A DNA stretch of 27,788 nucleotides, taken from NCBI GenBank assembly GCA_000436115.1, contig FR894524.1:1-27788 (forward strand), read 5' to 3'. Origin of the DNA: Firmicutes bacterium CAG:534. GTDB taxonomy: Bacteria; Bacillota; Clostridia; Lachnospirales; Lachnospiraceae. The position numbers were made by a program, and so were the translations under genes. The notes beneath the pieces were generated by a model. The model made no database searches. It was given only the letters and a program-made list of their open reading frames with translations, and had not been told where the DNA came from. Within the stretch, counting starts at the first letter, position 1, and every line of letters starts with the position of its first letter. Shown here piece by piece: positions 7,010-15,151 of this stretch.

Positions 7010-7915
7010 ATGAGGAAAAGGCAGACATTGATCTTAAGTCTGCTCCTCGTTGTTTTCCTGCTTGGAGGCTGCGCAGAAAAAGAAGTAGCAGACATAGCTG
7101 AAAAGGAAACAACGAAGGAAGCAGTCGAAGAAGCAGTAGAGAATACGGCACAGGATACGGATCAGGAAGAAGCTTTGGAGGAAAAGCAGGAAGCAGAACT
7201 GCCGGACGGAACCTACACAGCAGAGTTCCATACTGACAACAGTATGTTTCATGTCAGTGAAGCCTGTGACGGCAAGGGAACATTGACCGTTCAGGACGGA
7301 AAAATGACGATCCATGTGTCGCTCGGCTCGAAAAAGATCGTAAATTTATATCCAGGAACGGCGCAGGAGGCAAAGGAAAACGAAGGGAACCTGCTGCAGC
7401 CCACGGTAGATACGGTAACCTACAGTGATGGAATGACAGAGGAGGTTTATGGCTTTGACATTCCGGTTCCTGCGCTTGATACAGAGTTTGATCTTGCCCT
7501 GATCGGCACAAAGGGAAAATGGTATGACCATAAGGTGAGCGTAACAAATCCTCAAAAGGCAGAAGAAGCCTTAGGTGGAGACGCACAGATGCCGGAAGAT
7601 GGAAGCTATACCATGGAACTTCTGTTTGAGGGAGGAAGCGGGAAAGCACAGATCCTTTCACCGGCATCTGTTACCATATCAGAAGGAAAAGCGGTTGCAA
7701 CGCTGCAGTGGAGCAGCCCTAATTATGATTATATGGTTGTAGATGGTGAAAAGTATCTGCCGGTCAATACAGAGGGGAACTCTGTATTTGAAATTCCTGT
7801 AGCTGCTTTTGACGAGCCGTTTGTGGTGATCGGAGATACCGTGGCCATGAGCAAACCCCATGAGATAGAATATACGTTGACCTTTTTATCGGCAACCATA
7901 CAAAATGCGCAATAA
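7010..7915 (+). CDS. Lipoprotein with two tandem NEAT-like domains, putative metal/tetrapyrrole capture
   Basis: The protein has 301 residues from the ATG at 7010, chosen because AGGAAGG (6995-7001) precedes it and because it puts the signal peptide at the N-terminus; an in-frame ATG at 6983 lacks this. The signal peptide ends in LGGC (Cys21) and an acidic linker follows. Two domains of about 100 residues appear to be diverged copies: the first begins DGTYTAEF (66), the second DGSYTMEL (197). Each has a (D/E)GK turn and an F-(D/E)-IPV-x-A-x-D segment. The second contains WSSPNYDYM and AMSKPHEIEYTLTF, a pattern I associate with iron-transport-associated (NEAT-like) proteins of clostridia; this assignment is from memory and tentative. 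Between an exported chelatase and a BtuF-like protein, it may hand a metal or tetrapyrrole to the importer. Confidence 0.7.
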   Translation: MRKRQTLILSLLLVVFLLGGCAEKEVADIAEKETTKEAVEEAVENTAQDTDQEEALEEKQEAELPDGTYTAEFHTDNSMFHVSEACDGKGTLTVQDGKMTIHVSLGSKKIVNLYPGTAQEAKENEGNLLQPTVDTVTYSDGMTEEVYGFDIPVPALDTEFDLALIGTKGKWYDHKVSVTNPQKAEEALGGDAQMPEDGSYTMELLFEGGSGKAQILSPASVTISEGKAVATLQWSSPNYDYMVVDGEKYLPVNTEGNSVFEIPVAAFDEPFVVIGDTVAMSKPHEIEYTLTFLSATIQNAQ

Positions 7916-7931
7916 ATAAAGGATAGAAGAG

Positions 7932-9095
7932 ATGAAGGGAAGAAAAAGAGCAATCAGATTTGGATGCTTACTTTTATTGGGACTGCTTGGGCTATGTAGC
8001 TGTAGCAGTCCTTCTTCCGATTCTGGACAGGAACAGCAGGAGGATAAGAAGGAAAGCCAAGGGCTTATCTATCAGGACAGTGAGAACCTGCAATATGCAG
8101 AAAATTTCTCCATTGATTATTATGAGGGCGGGTATACCGTATTGTCCATAAAAGATGGAGGCAGGTGGCTGGTCGTACCTGAGGGAAAGGAAATTCCTGC
8201 AGATTTGGAAGAAGATATGGTGGTTTTGCAGCGCCCTGTTCAAAATCTTTACCTGGTTGCATCAGCAGCTATGGATATGTTTGCCTCCCTTGATGCGCTG
8301 GAAAGTATTCGCTTTTCCGGACAGAAGGCGGAAAACTGGTATATTGATCCGGCAAGAGCGGCAATGGAAAGAGGAGAGATTTTGTACGCGGGAAAGTACA
8401 GTAAGCCGGATTATGAACTGATTGTTTCCGAAAACTGTACACTTGCCATAGAAAATAAAATGATCCTTCATGCGCCGGAAGTGATTGAAATGCTGGAAAG
8501 CTTTGGAATTCCAGTTATGATCGAGCAGTCCAGCTACGAGTCTCATCCCCTGGGAAGAGTGGAATGGGTAAAGTTCTGGGGGGCGCTGACCGGAAAGGAA
8601 GAACAGGCAAGGGAACTATTTGACAGACAGAAGGCGATCGTGGATCAGGTGACGGCAGAAGAAAAAACTGACAAGACAGTAGCCTTTTTTTACATTACAT
8701 CAAATGGGCTTGTACAGGTAAGACAAAGCTCCGATTATGTTCCGAAGATGATTGAACTGGCAGGGGGCAGATATATTTTCCCTGATCTTGTGGAGGACGG
8801 TGCAAAACGATCTACCATGAATATGCAGGTGGAGGAGTTTTATAATGGAGCAAAGGATGCAGATTATCTCATTTATAACAGCTCCATTGACGGTGGTGTC
8901 AGCACCGTAGAAGAGCTAATTGACAAGTGTGAGGTATTAAAGGACTTTAAGGCTGTGCGCGAGGGACATGTTTTTTGTACCACAAACGACATGTATCAAC
9001 AGTCTATGGCGATTGGAGATATGATTGCTGACATCCACAGCATGCTTTCAGATGATGGGAAAGCAGAGATGAATTATATTTTCCCATTGGAATAG
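7932..9095 (+). CDS. BtuF-like ABC transporter substrate-binding lipoprotein
   Basis: This 387-residue lipoprotein has a signal peptide ending in LCSC (Cys24) and a Ser/Gln/Glu-rich linker. The body resembles the periplasmic-binding fold of the iron-siderophore/B12 (FecB/BtuF) class: an N-terminal lobe with NLYLVASAAMDMFASLDAL, ENCTLAIENKMILHAPEV and FGIPVMIEQSS, a long helix, and a C-terminal lobe ending with FKAVREGHVFCTTNDMYQQS. Such proteins deliver corrinoid, haem or siderophore to a FecCD-type permease. The permease gene starts 10 bases after the stop. Riboswitch control points to a corrinoid or corrin precursor as ligand, but the ligand cannot be read from sequence. Confidence 0.85.
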   Translation: MKGRKRAIRFGCLLLLGLLGLCSCSSPSSDSGQEQQEDKKESQGLIYQDSENLQYAENFSIDYYEGGYTVLSIKDGGRWLVVPEGKEIPADLEEDMVVLQRPVQNLYLVASAAMDMFASLDALESIRFSGQKAENWYIDPARAAMERGEILYAGKYSKPDYELIVSENCTLAIENKMILHAPEVIEMLESFGIPVMIEQSSYESHPLGRVEWVKFWGALTGKEEQARELFDRQKAIVDQVTAEEKTDKTVAFFYITSNGLVQVRQSSDYVPKMIELAGGRYIFPDLVEDGAKRSTMNMQVEEFYNGAKDADYLIYNSSIDGGVSTVEELIDKCEVLKDFKAVREGHVFCTTNDMYQQSMAIGDMIADIHSMLSDDGKAEMNYIFPLE

Positions 9096-9105
9096 AGGAG
9101 AAAAA

Positions 9106-10125
9106 ATGCGGCAAAGGAGAAGAAAAAGAATTCTGATTACTTTCAGCCTTCTGACCGCAGCTACGCTTTTGCTGCTGGGGCTGAATATCGGGATCGGATC
9201 TGTGAAAATTCCGGCTAAGGATATTTGGATGCTGATGCAGGGAAAGGAGATTGCAAACAGCAGGATCGTAATGGATATCAGACTGCCAAGAACGTTTGCA
9301 GCGCTGATCTTAGGAGGGGCCCTTGCGCTTTCCGGGTACCTTCTTCAGACCTTTTTCAGAAATCCCATTGCAGGCCCTTTTGTTTTGGGAATTTCCTCCG
9401 GAGCAAAAATGGTGGTGGCTCTTGTCATGATCTTTCTGATCGGCAGATCGGTGAGAGTCAGCTCCGCGGCAATGATCCTGGCAGCTTTTGTTGGAGCTAT
9501 GATTTCCATGGGATTTGTATTGCTTCTTTCCAGAAAGGTAAGCAATATGTCCATGCTGGTGGTAAGCGGTGTGATGATCGGGTATATATGCTCTGCGATC
9601 ACAGAGTTTGTCGTCACCTTTGCAAATGATGCGGAAATAGTGAACCTCCATAACTGGTCCCGGGGCAGTTTTTCAGGAATGACCTGGGAAAATGTGGCGA
9701 TGATGACGGCAGTGGTTTTTGCCACCTTTGCGGTCGTATTTTGTCTGGCAAAGCCTCTGGAGGCGTACCAGCTTGGGGATGCTTATGCGCAAAATCTGGG
9801 AATACGGATTAAGGCATTTCGGATCCTGATCGTAATCCTGTCCAGTATTCTTTCAGCCTGCATTGTTGCCTTTGCAGGCCCGATCTCCTTCGTGGGAGTG
9901 GCGGTTCCTCATCTTGCCAAGAACCTGGCAGGCACAGCGAAACCCATTGTGCTGATACCGGCCTGCTTTCTGGGAGGAAGCGTGTTTTGCCTGTTTTGCG
10001 ATCTGCTCGCAAGAACCATGCTTGCGCCTACCGAATTAAGCATCAGTACCGTTACGGCAGTGTTTGGAGCGCCTGTGGTTTTGTGGGTGATGGTAAGAAG
10101 GAATAAGGAGAACAGGCTGGGATGA
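9106..10125 (+). CDS. FecCD/BtuC-family ABC transporter permease
   Basis: The 339-residue, very hydrophobic protein carries the family signatures LPRTFAALILGGALALSGYL near residues 65-84, followed by FFRNPIAGPFVLGISSGA. Near the C-terminus is GPISFVGVAVPHLAKNLAG, the cytoplasmic-loop region that contacts the ATPase. About ten membrane helices are expected, as in BtuC. It pairs with the binding lipoprotein upstream and the ATPase downstream, whose ATG overlaps its stop codon (ATGA at 10122-10125), indicating translational coupling. The likely substrate is a corrinoid or other tetrapyrrole, inferred from the riboswitch and neighbours. Confidence 0.92.
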   Translation: MRQRRRKRILITFSLLTAATLLLLGLNIGIGSVKIPAKDIWMLMQGKEIANSRIVMDIRLPRTFAALILGGALALSGYLLQTFFRNPIAGPFVLGISSGAKMVVALVMIFLIGRSVRVSSAAMILAAFVGAMISMGFVLLLSRKVSNMSMLVVSGVMIGYICSAITEFVVTFANDAEIVNLHNWSRGSFSGMTWENVAMMTAVVFATFAVVFCLAKPLEAYQLGDAYAQNLGIRIKAFRILIVILSSILSACIVAFAGPISFVGVAVPHLAKNLAGTAKPIVLIPACFLGGSVFCLFCDLLARTMLAPTELSISTVTAVFGAPVVLWVMVRRNKENRLG

Positions 10126-11225
10126 GATATTATTTTACAGCAAAACAGGTCAAGGTGGGGTATCAGAAACAGCCTTTGATTGAAAAGATAGAGATCAGCC
10201 TGGAAAAAGGGAAGATCCTGACGATCATCGGCCCAAACGGCGCCGGGAAGACCACGATCCTAAGGAGCATTGCAAGGCAGCTTCCTCTGCTGGGAGGAAG
10301 TCTTTACCTGGAGCAGCAGTGCATGAAGGAAATGACGGGAGCAGAATTGTCTCAAAAGATGGCGGTGGTGCTGACGGACAGACTGAGGTCTGAACTGATG
10401 ACCTGCGAAGATGTGGTCTCTACAGGAAGGTATCCGTATACCGGACGCTTTGGGGTGCTTTCAGCAAAGGACTGGCAAAAGGTGGATGAGGCCATGGAAA
10501 TGGTACAGGTAACAGAGCTCCGGGACAGAGATTTTCGGAAGATCAGCGACGGGCAAAGACAGCGCGTGCTGCTTGCAAGAGCAATCTGCCAGGAGCCGGA
10601 GATCATTATTCTTGATGAGCCTACCTCTTATCTGGATGTAAGATATAAGCTGGAATTCCTTTCTGCGCTCCAGAAAATGCAGAGAGAAAAGGAAATGACA
10701 GTGATCATGTCCCTTCATGAACTGGAACTGGCAGCAAAGGTTTCAGATCAGATCCTGTGCGTTAATGGAACCGGCGTGGATAAGTGGGGGTCACCGGAGG
10801 AGATCTTTCGGGAGGGTTATGTCTCCGAATTGTTTGGATTATCCTATGGAAGCTATGATGAGGGAAGCGGAAGCCTGGAGCTGCCTAAGGCCCCCGGAAA
10901 GGCGCAAAGCTTTGTGCTGGCGGGGGGAGGAACCGGGCGGAATGTTTACCGCAGGCTGCAGCGCCAGGGAATTCCCTTTGCAGCGGGAATTCTCTATGAA
11001 AATGATGTGGATTATCCGGTAGCCAGGGCGCTTGCAGAGGAAGTGATCTCGGTTCCGGCCTTTGAGCCTGTAGAGGAAAGGCATTTGCAAAAAGCAAAGG
11101 AAAAAATAGCAGACTGTCATAAGGTGATCTGCTGCATAGAAAAATTTGGAACCCTTGCGGCTTTTCAGAAGGAATTGCTGCAATATGCAATGCAGTGCGG
11201 GATAGAAGTGGAAAGGTGCTGTTAA
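10122..11225 (+). CDS. BtuD/FepC-like ABC ATPase with an extra C-terminal Rossmann-like domain
   Basis: The protein has 367 residues. Residues 1-250 are a standard ABC ATPase: Walker A GPNGAGKT (37-44), signature ISDGQRQR (141-148, a variant of LSGGQ), Walker B IIILDEP (161-167) and switch His199. It should power the FecCD-type permease encoded just upstream. Most relatives stop near residue 260; this one continues with a separate domain at about 263-367. That domain opens with VLAGGGTGRNVYRRL and contains GIPFAAGILYENDVDYPVA and HKVICCIEKFG. The glycine-rich opening looks like a nucleotide-binding turn of a Rossmann fold, but I cannot assign a function. The cobQ ATG lies 21 bases after the stop. 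Confidence 0.9.
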   Translation: MRYYFTAKQVKVGYQKQPLIEKIEISLEKGKILTIIGPNGAGKTTILRSIARQLPLLGGSLYLEQQCMKEMTGAELSQKMAVVLTDRLRSELMTCEDVVSTGRYPYTGRFGVLSAKDWQKVDEAMEMVQVTELRDRDFRKISDGQRQRVLLARAICQEPEIIILDEPTSYLDVRYKLEFLSALQKMQREKEMTVIMSLHELELAAKVSDQILCVNGTGVDKWGSPEEIFREGYVSELFGLSYGSYDEGSGSLELPKAPGKAQSFVLAGGGTGRNVYRRLQRQGIPFAAGILYENDVDYPVARALAEEVISVPAFEPVEERHLQKAKEKIADCHKVICCIEKFGTLAAFQKELLQYAMQCGIEVERCC

Positions 11226-11246
11226 GGGAAAGGAGGGCAGAACGTT

Positions 11247-12725
11247 ATGGCAAAGGTGATCATGGTACAGGGGACAATGTCAAATGCAGGAAAAAGCCTT
11301 TTAGTGGCAGGATTATGCCGGGTTTTCCGGCAGGACGGATATACAGTAGCTCCCTTTAAATCACAGAATATGGCTCTTAATTCCTTTATTACAAAGGAGG
11401 GACTGGAAATGGGAAGGGCGCAGGTTATGCAGGCAGAGGCCGCAGGGATAGCGCCTATGGTCTGTATGAATCCGATCCTTCTAAAGCCCATAAGCCATAC
11501 AGGCTCCCAGGTGATCGTCAATGGGGAAGTAATAGGAAATATGAGCGCCAGGGAATATTTTGCCTATAAGAAACAACTGGTTCCCGACATTAAAAAAGCC
11601 TTTCAAAAGCTGGAAGAGAAAGCCGATATCATTGTGATAGAAGGGGCCGGAAGCCCTGCGGAAATTAATCTGAAGGAAAATGATATTGTGAATATGGGGC
11701 TGGCCGAAATGGTGGACGCACCCGTTCTTTTAGTAGGAGACATTGACAGGGGCGGTGTGTTCGCACAGCTACTAGGAACCCTCATGCTTCTTACAAAGCA
11801 GGAAAAAGACAGGGTGAAGGGCCTTGTAATCAATAAGTTCAGGGGAGACAAGACGATCCTGGATCCCGGGATCCTGATGCTTGAGGAAAAAGGAAGGGTG
11901 CCGGTAGTGGGGGTTCTTCCCTATCTGGAGCTTAAGCTTGAGGACGAAGACAGTCTTACGGAACGGTTTGATCACAGGAGAGAGGGACTGATCGATATTG
12001 CCGTGATCAGGTATCCCAGAATTTCCAACTTTACGGATTTTAATGTGTTTGAACAAAATCCAAATGTTACGGTAAGATATGTGGCTTCCGAAGAGGAACT
12101 GCATCATCCTGATCTGATCATTTTGCCCGGAAGCAAAAATACCATGGGAGATTTAAAGTGGATGCGGCAAAATGGTATGGAGGCCGCTGTAAAAAAACGG
12201 GTGGGCGAAATCCCTGTTTTTGGCATATGCGGCGGTTATCAGATGCTGGGAGAGATGGTCGAGGATCCGGACGGTGTGGAAGAAGGCGGCGCTTTAAGGG
12301 GAATGGAGCTTTTGCCTGTTAAGACAGAATTAAAGAAACAAAAGAAACGCTGTCAGGTAGAAGGAAAAATAGGAACGCTGCCGGGAATTTTCAGCGAACT
12401 GTCAGGGTGCAGCTATCAGGGGTATGAAATTCATATGGGAAGCACCCATATAGATGGGGAGGCGTCTGTGGAATGGAAGGCGCCGGTATACGGAACCCGG
12501 CAAAACGTGTACGGCTCTTATATTCACGGTCTGTTTGATCAAGGACATACGGCGGAAGCGGTGGTCAGGGCGCTGGCAAAGAAAAAGGGACTCTCCCTGA
12601 CAGAAGGAGAAATTCAGGATTACCGCAAGTTCAAGGAAACCCAATATGATAAACTGGCAGATGCCATGCGCATGTATTTTCACATGGAGGAGATCTATGG
12701 AATGCTTCGAGAAGCCCGCCTTTAG
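11247..12725 (+). CDS. cobQ: Cobyric acid synthase (glutamine-dependent)
   Basis: The protein of 492 residues is the usual length. It amidates four peripheral carboxylates of adenosylcobyrinic a,c-diamide using glutamine and ATP, in the cytoplasm. The N-terminal synthetase domain shows MVQGTMSNAGKSLL, with its P-loop-like turn, then KSQNMALNSF and EGAGSPAEINL. The C-terminal class I glutaminase domain has the nucleophile cysteine in FGICGGYQMLGE and the late His in GSYIHGLFD. The ribosome site GGAAAGGAGGG near 11227 precedes the ATG. Its 3' end overlaps the chosen cobT start by 29 bases. It is the first pathway gene after the transport module (cbiP in Salmonella naming). Confidence 0.96.
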   Translation: MAKVIMVQGTMSNAGKSLLVAGLCRVFRQDGYTVAPFKSQNMALNSFITKEGLEMGRAQVMQAEAAGIAPMVCMNPILLKPISHTGSQVIVNGEVIGNMSAREYFAYKKQLVPDIKKAFQKLEEKADIIVIEGAGSPAEINLKENDIVNMGLAEMVDAPVLLVGDIDRGGVFAQLLGTLMLLTKQEKDRVKGLVINKFRGDKTILDPGILMLEEKGRVPVVGVLPYLELKLEDEDSLTERFDHRREGLIDIAVIRYPRISNFTDFNVFEQNPNVTVRYVASEEELHHPDLIILPGSKNTMGDLKWMRQNGMEAAVKKRVGEIPVFGICGGYQMLGEMVEDPDGVEEGGALRGMELLPVKTELKKQKKRCQVEGKIGTLPGIFSELSGCSYQGYEIHMGSTHIDGEASVEWKAPVYGTRQNVYGSYIHGLFDQGHTAEAVVRALAKKKGLSLTEGEIQDYRKFKETQYDKLADAMRMYFHMEEIYGMLREARL

Positions 12726-13788
12726 GGAACTGACCCCGGAAAAAATAAAAGCGTTGAAGAGAAAGGAAATAGAGGAAGAGTTCCGGACAAAAGTAAGGGA
12801 GAATTGGGACGGCATTGCAAAGCCCATTGACGGGATGGGGCAGTTTGAAGTGTTGACAGCACAGATCGGCGCCATTCTCGGCACGGATGAAATAGATCTT
12901 ACCCGGAAAGCAGTGGTGGTTCTGTGTGCTGATAACGGAATTGTAGAAGAGGGGATCAGCCAGTCGGGCTGGGAAGTAACAGCAGCGGCAGCAAAATCCA
13001 TTGCAGAAGGAAGATCGGCAGTGGGAAAAATGGCGGAAGCAATAGGAGCCAGGGTACTTACCGTTGATATGGGGATGAAGAAAAAGGAACCCATAGAGGG
13101 AGTTCTGGATCGGAAAATAAGATGCGGAACAAGAAATTTCAGACGGCAGCCGGCAATGACAGAGCAGGAAACCCTGCGTTCGATCATGGTGGGAATACAG
13201 ATCGCAAAGGAATGCAAGAGGGAAGGCTGTTCCATTCTTGCAACCGGAGAAATGGGAATTGGAAATACCACCACCAGCAGTGCCGTTACGGCAGCGCTGT
13301 TAAAATGCAGCGCCAGCCAGGTGGCTGGCAGAGGAGCAGGGCTGGATGATCAGGGACTGGCGCGGAAAAAACAGGTGATCGATGAGGCGCTTGAAAAGTA
13401 CCGGCTTTATGAAGCGGATCCCCTTACGATCCTGTCTACGGTAGGAGGATTTGATATTGCAGGACTGACCGGCATCTGTATAGGGGGAGCTGTCTGTGGC
13501 CTTCCTGTTGTATTGGATGGGGTAATCAGTCTGACAGGGGCTCTTCTTGCGGAAAGACTGGTTCCGGGGGTGAAAGGGTATCTGATCCCGTCCCATAAAG
13601 GAAAAGAGCCTGCTGCTGCCCTGCTTTTGAAAGAACTTGGACTGGAGGCTGTGATCGATGGAAAAATGGCCCTTGGAGAAGGAACCGGGGCAGTGATGAT
13701 GCTGGGACTTCTGGAGCTTTCGTTAAGCGTGTACCGGGAAAGAACCTCCTTTTCCGATATTGAGATTGAAAAGTATAAGCGGTTTTAG
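12697..13788 (+). CDS. cobT: Nicotinate-nucleotide--dimethylbenzimidazole phosphoribosyltransferase
   Basis: The protein has 363 residues from the ATG at 12697, which follows GGAGG and keeps a normal CobT N-terminus; the frame is open further upstream inside cobQ. It transfers phosphoribose from nicotinate mononucleotide to the lower-ligand base, giving alpha-ribazole phosphate. Recognisable parts are PIDGMGQFEVL near the N-terminus, CADNGIVEEG, GEMGIGNTTTSSAV, and the catalytic-glutamate region ALGEGTGAVMML near the C-terminus. It overlaps cobQ and lies just upstream of cobU. No dimethylbenzimidazole-synthesis gene is in the window, so the base may be scavenged or different. Confidence 0.95.
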   Translation: MECFEKPAFRELTPEKIKALKRKEIEEEFRTKVRENWDGIAKPIDGMGQFEVLTAQIGAILGTDEIDLTRKAVVVLCADNGIVEEGISQSGWEVTAAAAKSIAEGRSAVGKMAEAIGARVLTVDMGMKKKEPIEGVLDRKIRCGTRNFRRQPAMTEQETLRSIMVGIQIAKECKREGCSILATGEMGIGNTTTSSAVTAALLKCSASQVAGRGAGLDDQGLARKKQVIDEALEKYRLYEADPLTILSTVGGFDIAGLTGICIGGAVCGLPVVLDGVISLTGALLAERLVPGVKGYLIPSHKGKEPAAALLLKELGLEAVIDGKMALGEGTGAVMMLGLLELSLSVYRERTSFSDIEIEKYKRF

Positions 13789-13801
13789 AAGGGAAATGAA
13801 G

Positions 13802-14359
13802 ATGCTTGTTTTAGTGATTGGTGGAAGCGGCAGCGGAAAATCTGCATATGCGGAAGACTGCGTGGTCAGACTTTCAGGAGAAAACAGCAGATATTATCTG
13901 GCAACCATGCAGATTTATGGAGAGGAAGCAAGGGCCAGGGTGGAAAGGCACCGGCAGCTGAGGAAAGAAAAAGGGTTTTATACGATTGAGCAGCAGACCT
14001 CCATTGAAAAAGCGCTGGAAAAGAAAAAAGAAACAGACCGGCCTGATGCAGAAGCAAGCGCTCTGCTGGAGTGCATGACAAATCTGGCAGCCAATGAGAT
14101 GTTCGGGGAAGCGGGCACAAGCTCTTGCAGGGAGGTCACAGATCGGATTATTGCCGGAATGGAAGAACTGAAAAAAGGGTTCCAAAATCTTGTTGTTGTA
14201 ACGGGAAATGTATTTGAAGATGGCGGAAGATATGAACAGTCAACCATGGAATACATAAGGGCAATGGCAGAGATCAACAGGAGATTAGCGGATATGGCTG
14301 ATGCTGTGATAGAGGTGGTAGTTGGGATTCCGGTTATCTTGAAAGGAGAGGGCATTTAA
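13802..14359 (+). CDS. cobU: Adenosylcobinamide kinase / adenosylcobinamide-phosphate guanylyltransferase
   Basis: The 185-residue bifunctional enzyme phosphorylates adenosylcobinamide and then attaches GMP. The Walker A motif GGSGSGKS lies at residues 7-14. RVERHRQLR corresponds to the conserved His-Arg region of CobU, where the guanylylated histidine is found. The C-terminus has VVVTGNVFEDGGRYEQSTMEY and ADAVIEVVVGIPV, matching family ends. ATG 13802 was chosen over 13796 because AGAAGGGA (13787-13794) is well spaced only for 13802. It sits between cobT and cobS, as expected for the nucleotide-loop assembly genes. A second, shorter CobU-like gene lies at 15152. Confidence 0.92.
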   Translation: MLVLVIGGSGSGKSAYAEDCVVRLSGENSRYYLATMQIYGEEARARVERHRQLRKEKGFYTIEQQTSIEKALEKKKETDRPDAEASALLECMTNLAANEMFGEAGTSSCREVTDRIIAGMEELKKGFQNLVVVTGNVFEDGGRYEQSTMEYIRAMAEINRRLADMADAVIEVVVGIPVILKGEGI

Positions 14360-14360
14360 G

Positions 14361-15119
14361 GTGCGTATTTTAAAATCATTTATTATTGCTTTTTCCATGT
14401 ATTCACAAATTCCCATGCCGCAGTTTGAGTGGAAAGAGGAGGATATGAAATATATGCTCTGTTTTTTTCCGCTTGTTGGAGCTGTGATCGGCCTGTGCCT
14501 GTATGGGTGGGAAAAGCTCTGCACGGGAATGGAAATAAATGGCTTGTGCAGAACCCTTGTGGGGACGGCAATCCCACTGCTTCTGACAGGAGGCATTCAT
14601 GTGGATGGGTATATGGATACCATGGATGCGTTTCATTCCTATCAGTCCAGAGAAAGAAAAATAGAAATCCTGAAGGATCCGCATATAGGAGCTTTTTCCG
14701 TGATTATGCTGGCAGCCTATGGACTTTTGTATGCAGGCGGCTACGCACAGCTTGAGAGCCTTATAGGAATTAAGATCATAGGCATGGGATTTGCATTGTC
14801 ACGATGCCTGAGTGCAGTGGGGGTACTTTCTTTTCCCTGTGCAAAAAAAGAAGGACTTCTGCATCTTTTTGCTTCCAATGCGGCAAAGAAAACGGTAAAA
14901 GGAATTTTATATCTGGAAATTTTTCTGTGTGTGGCAGGAATGATCTGGCAGGATCATATAGCAGGAAGTATTGTGGTACTGGCAGCGTTTGCAGCTTTCT
15001 TTTATTATGGGCTTCGCTGTAAAAAAGAGCTGGGCGGGGTTACCGGAGATACGGCCGGTTTCTTTGTCCTGATCTGCGAAGTCAGCATGATATTTGCGGC
15101 AGTTTTTACAATAAGGTGA
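14361..15119 (+). CDS. cobS: Adenosylcobinamide-GDP ribazoletransferase (cobalamin synthase)
   Basis: This 252-residue membrane protein joins adenosylcobinamide-GDP to alpha-ribazole (phosphate), completing the cobamide. The signature GGIHVDGYMDTMDAFHSY and the following ILKDPHIGAFSVI are the conserved acidic active-site region. Several hydrophobic helices surround it, and the C-terminal GVTGDTAGFFVLICEV matches the family. It starts with GTG at 14361, just after the cobU stop, using the AGGAG in the end of cobU (14344-14348). Confidence 0.94.
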   Translation: MRILKSFIIAFSMYSQIPMPQFEWKEEDMKYMLCFFPLVGAVIGLCLYGWEKLCTGMEINGLCRTLVGTAIPLLLTGGIHVDGYMDTMDAFHSYQSRERKIEILKDPHIGAFSVIMLAAYGLLYAGGYAQLESLIGIKIIGMGFALSRCLSAVGVLSFPCAKKEGLLHLFASNAAKKTVKGILYLEIFLCVAGMIWQDHIAGSIVVLAAFAAFFYYGLRCKKELGGVTGDTAGFFVLICEVSMIFAAVFTIR

Positions 15120-15151
15120 GCTTTGACAGGAGTCTTTGAAAGGAGAAAAGG

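Noticed and set aside
12402..13274. Minus-strand open frame of 290 codons across cobQ-cobT
   Set aside because: It covers two strongly identified genes on the other strand and has no motif or ribosome site of its own.
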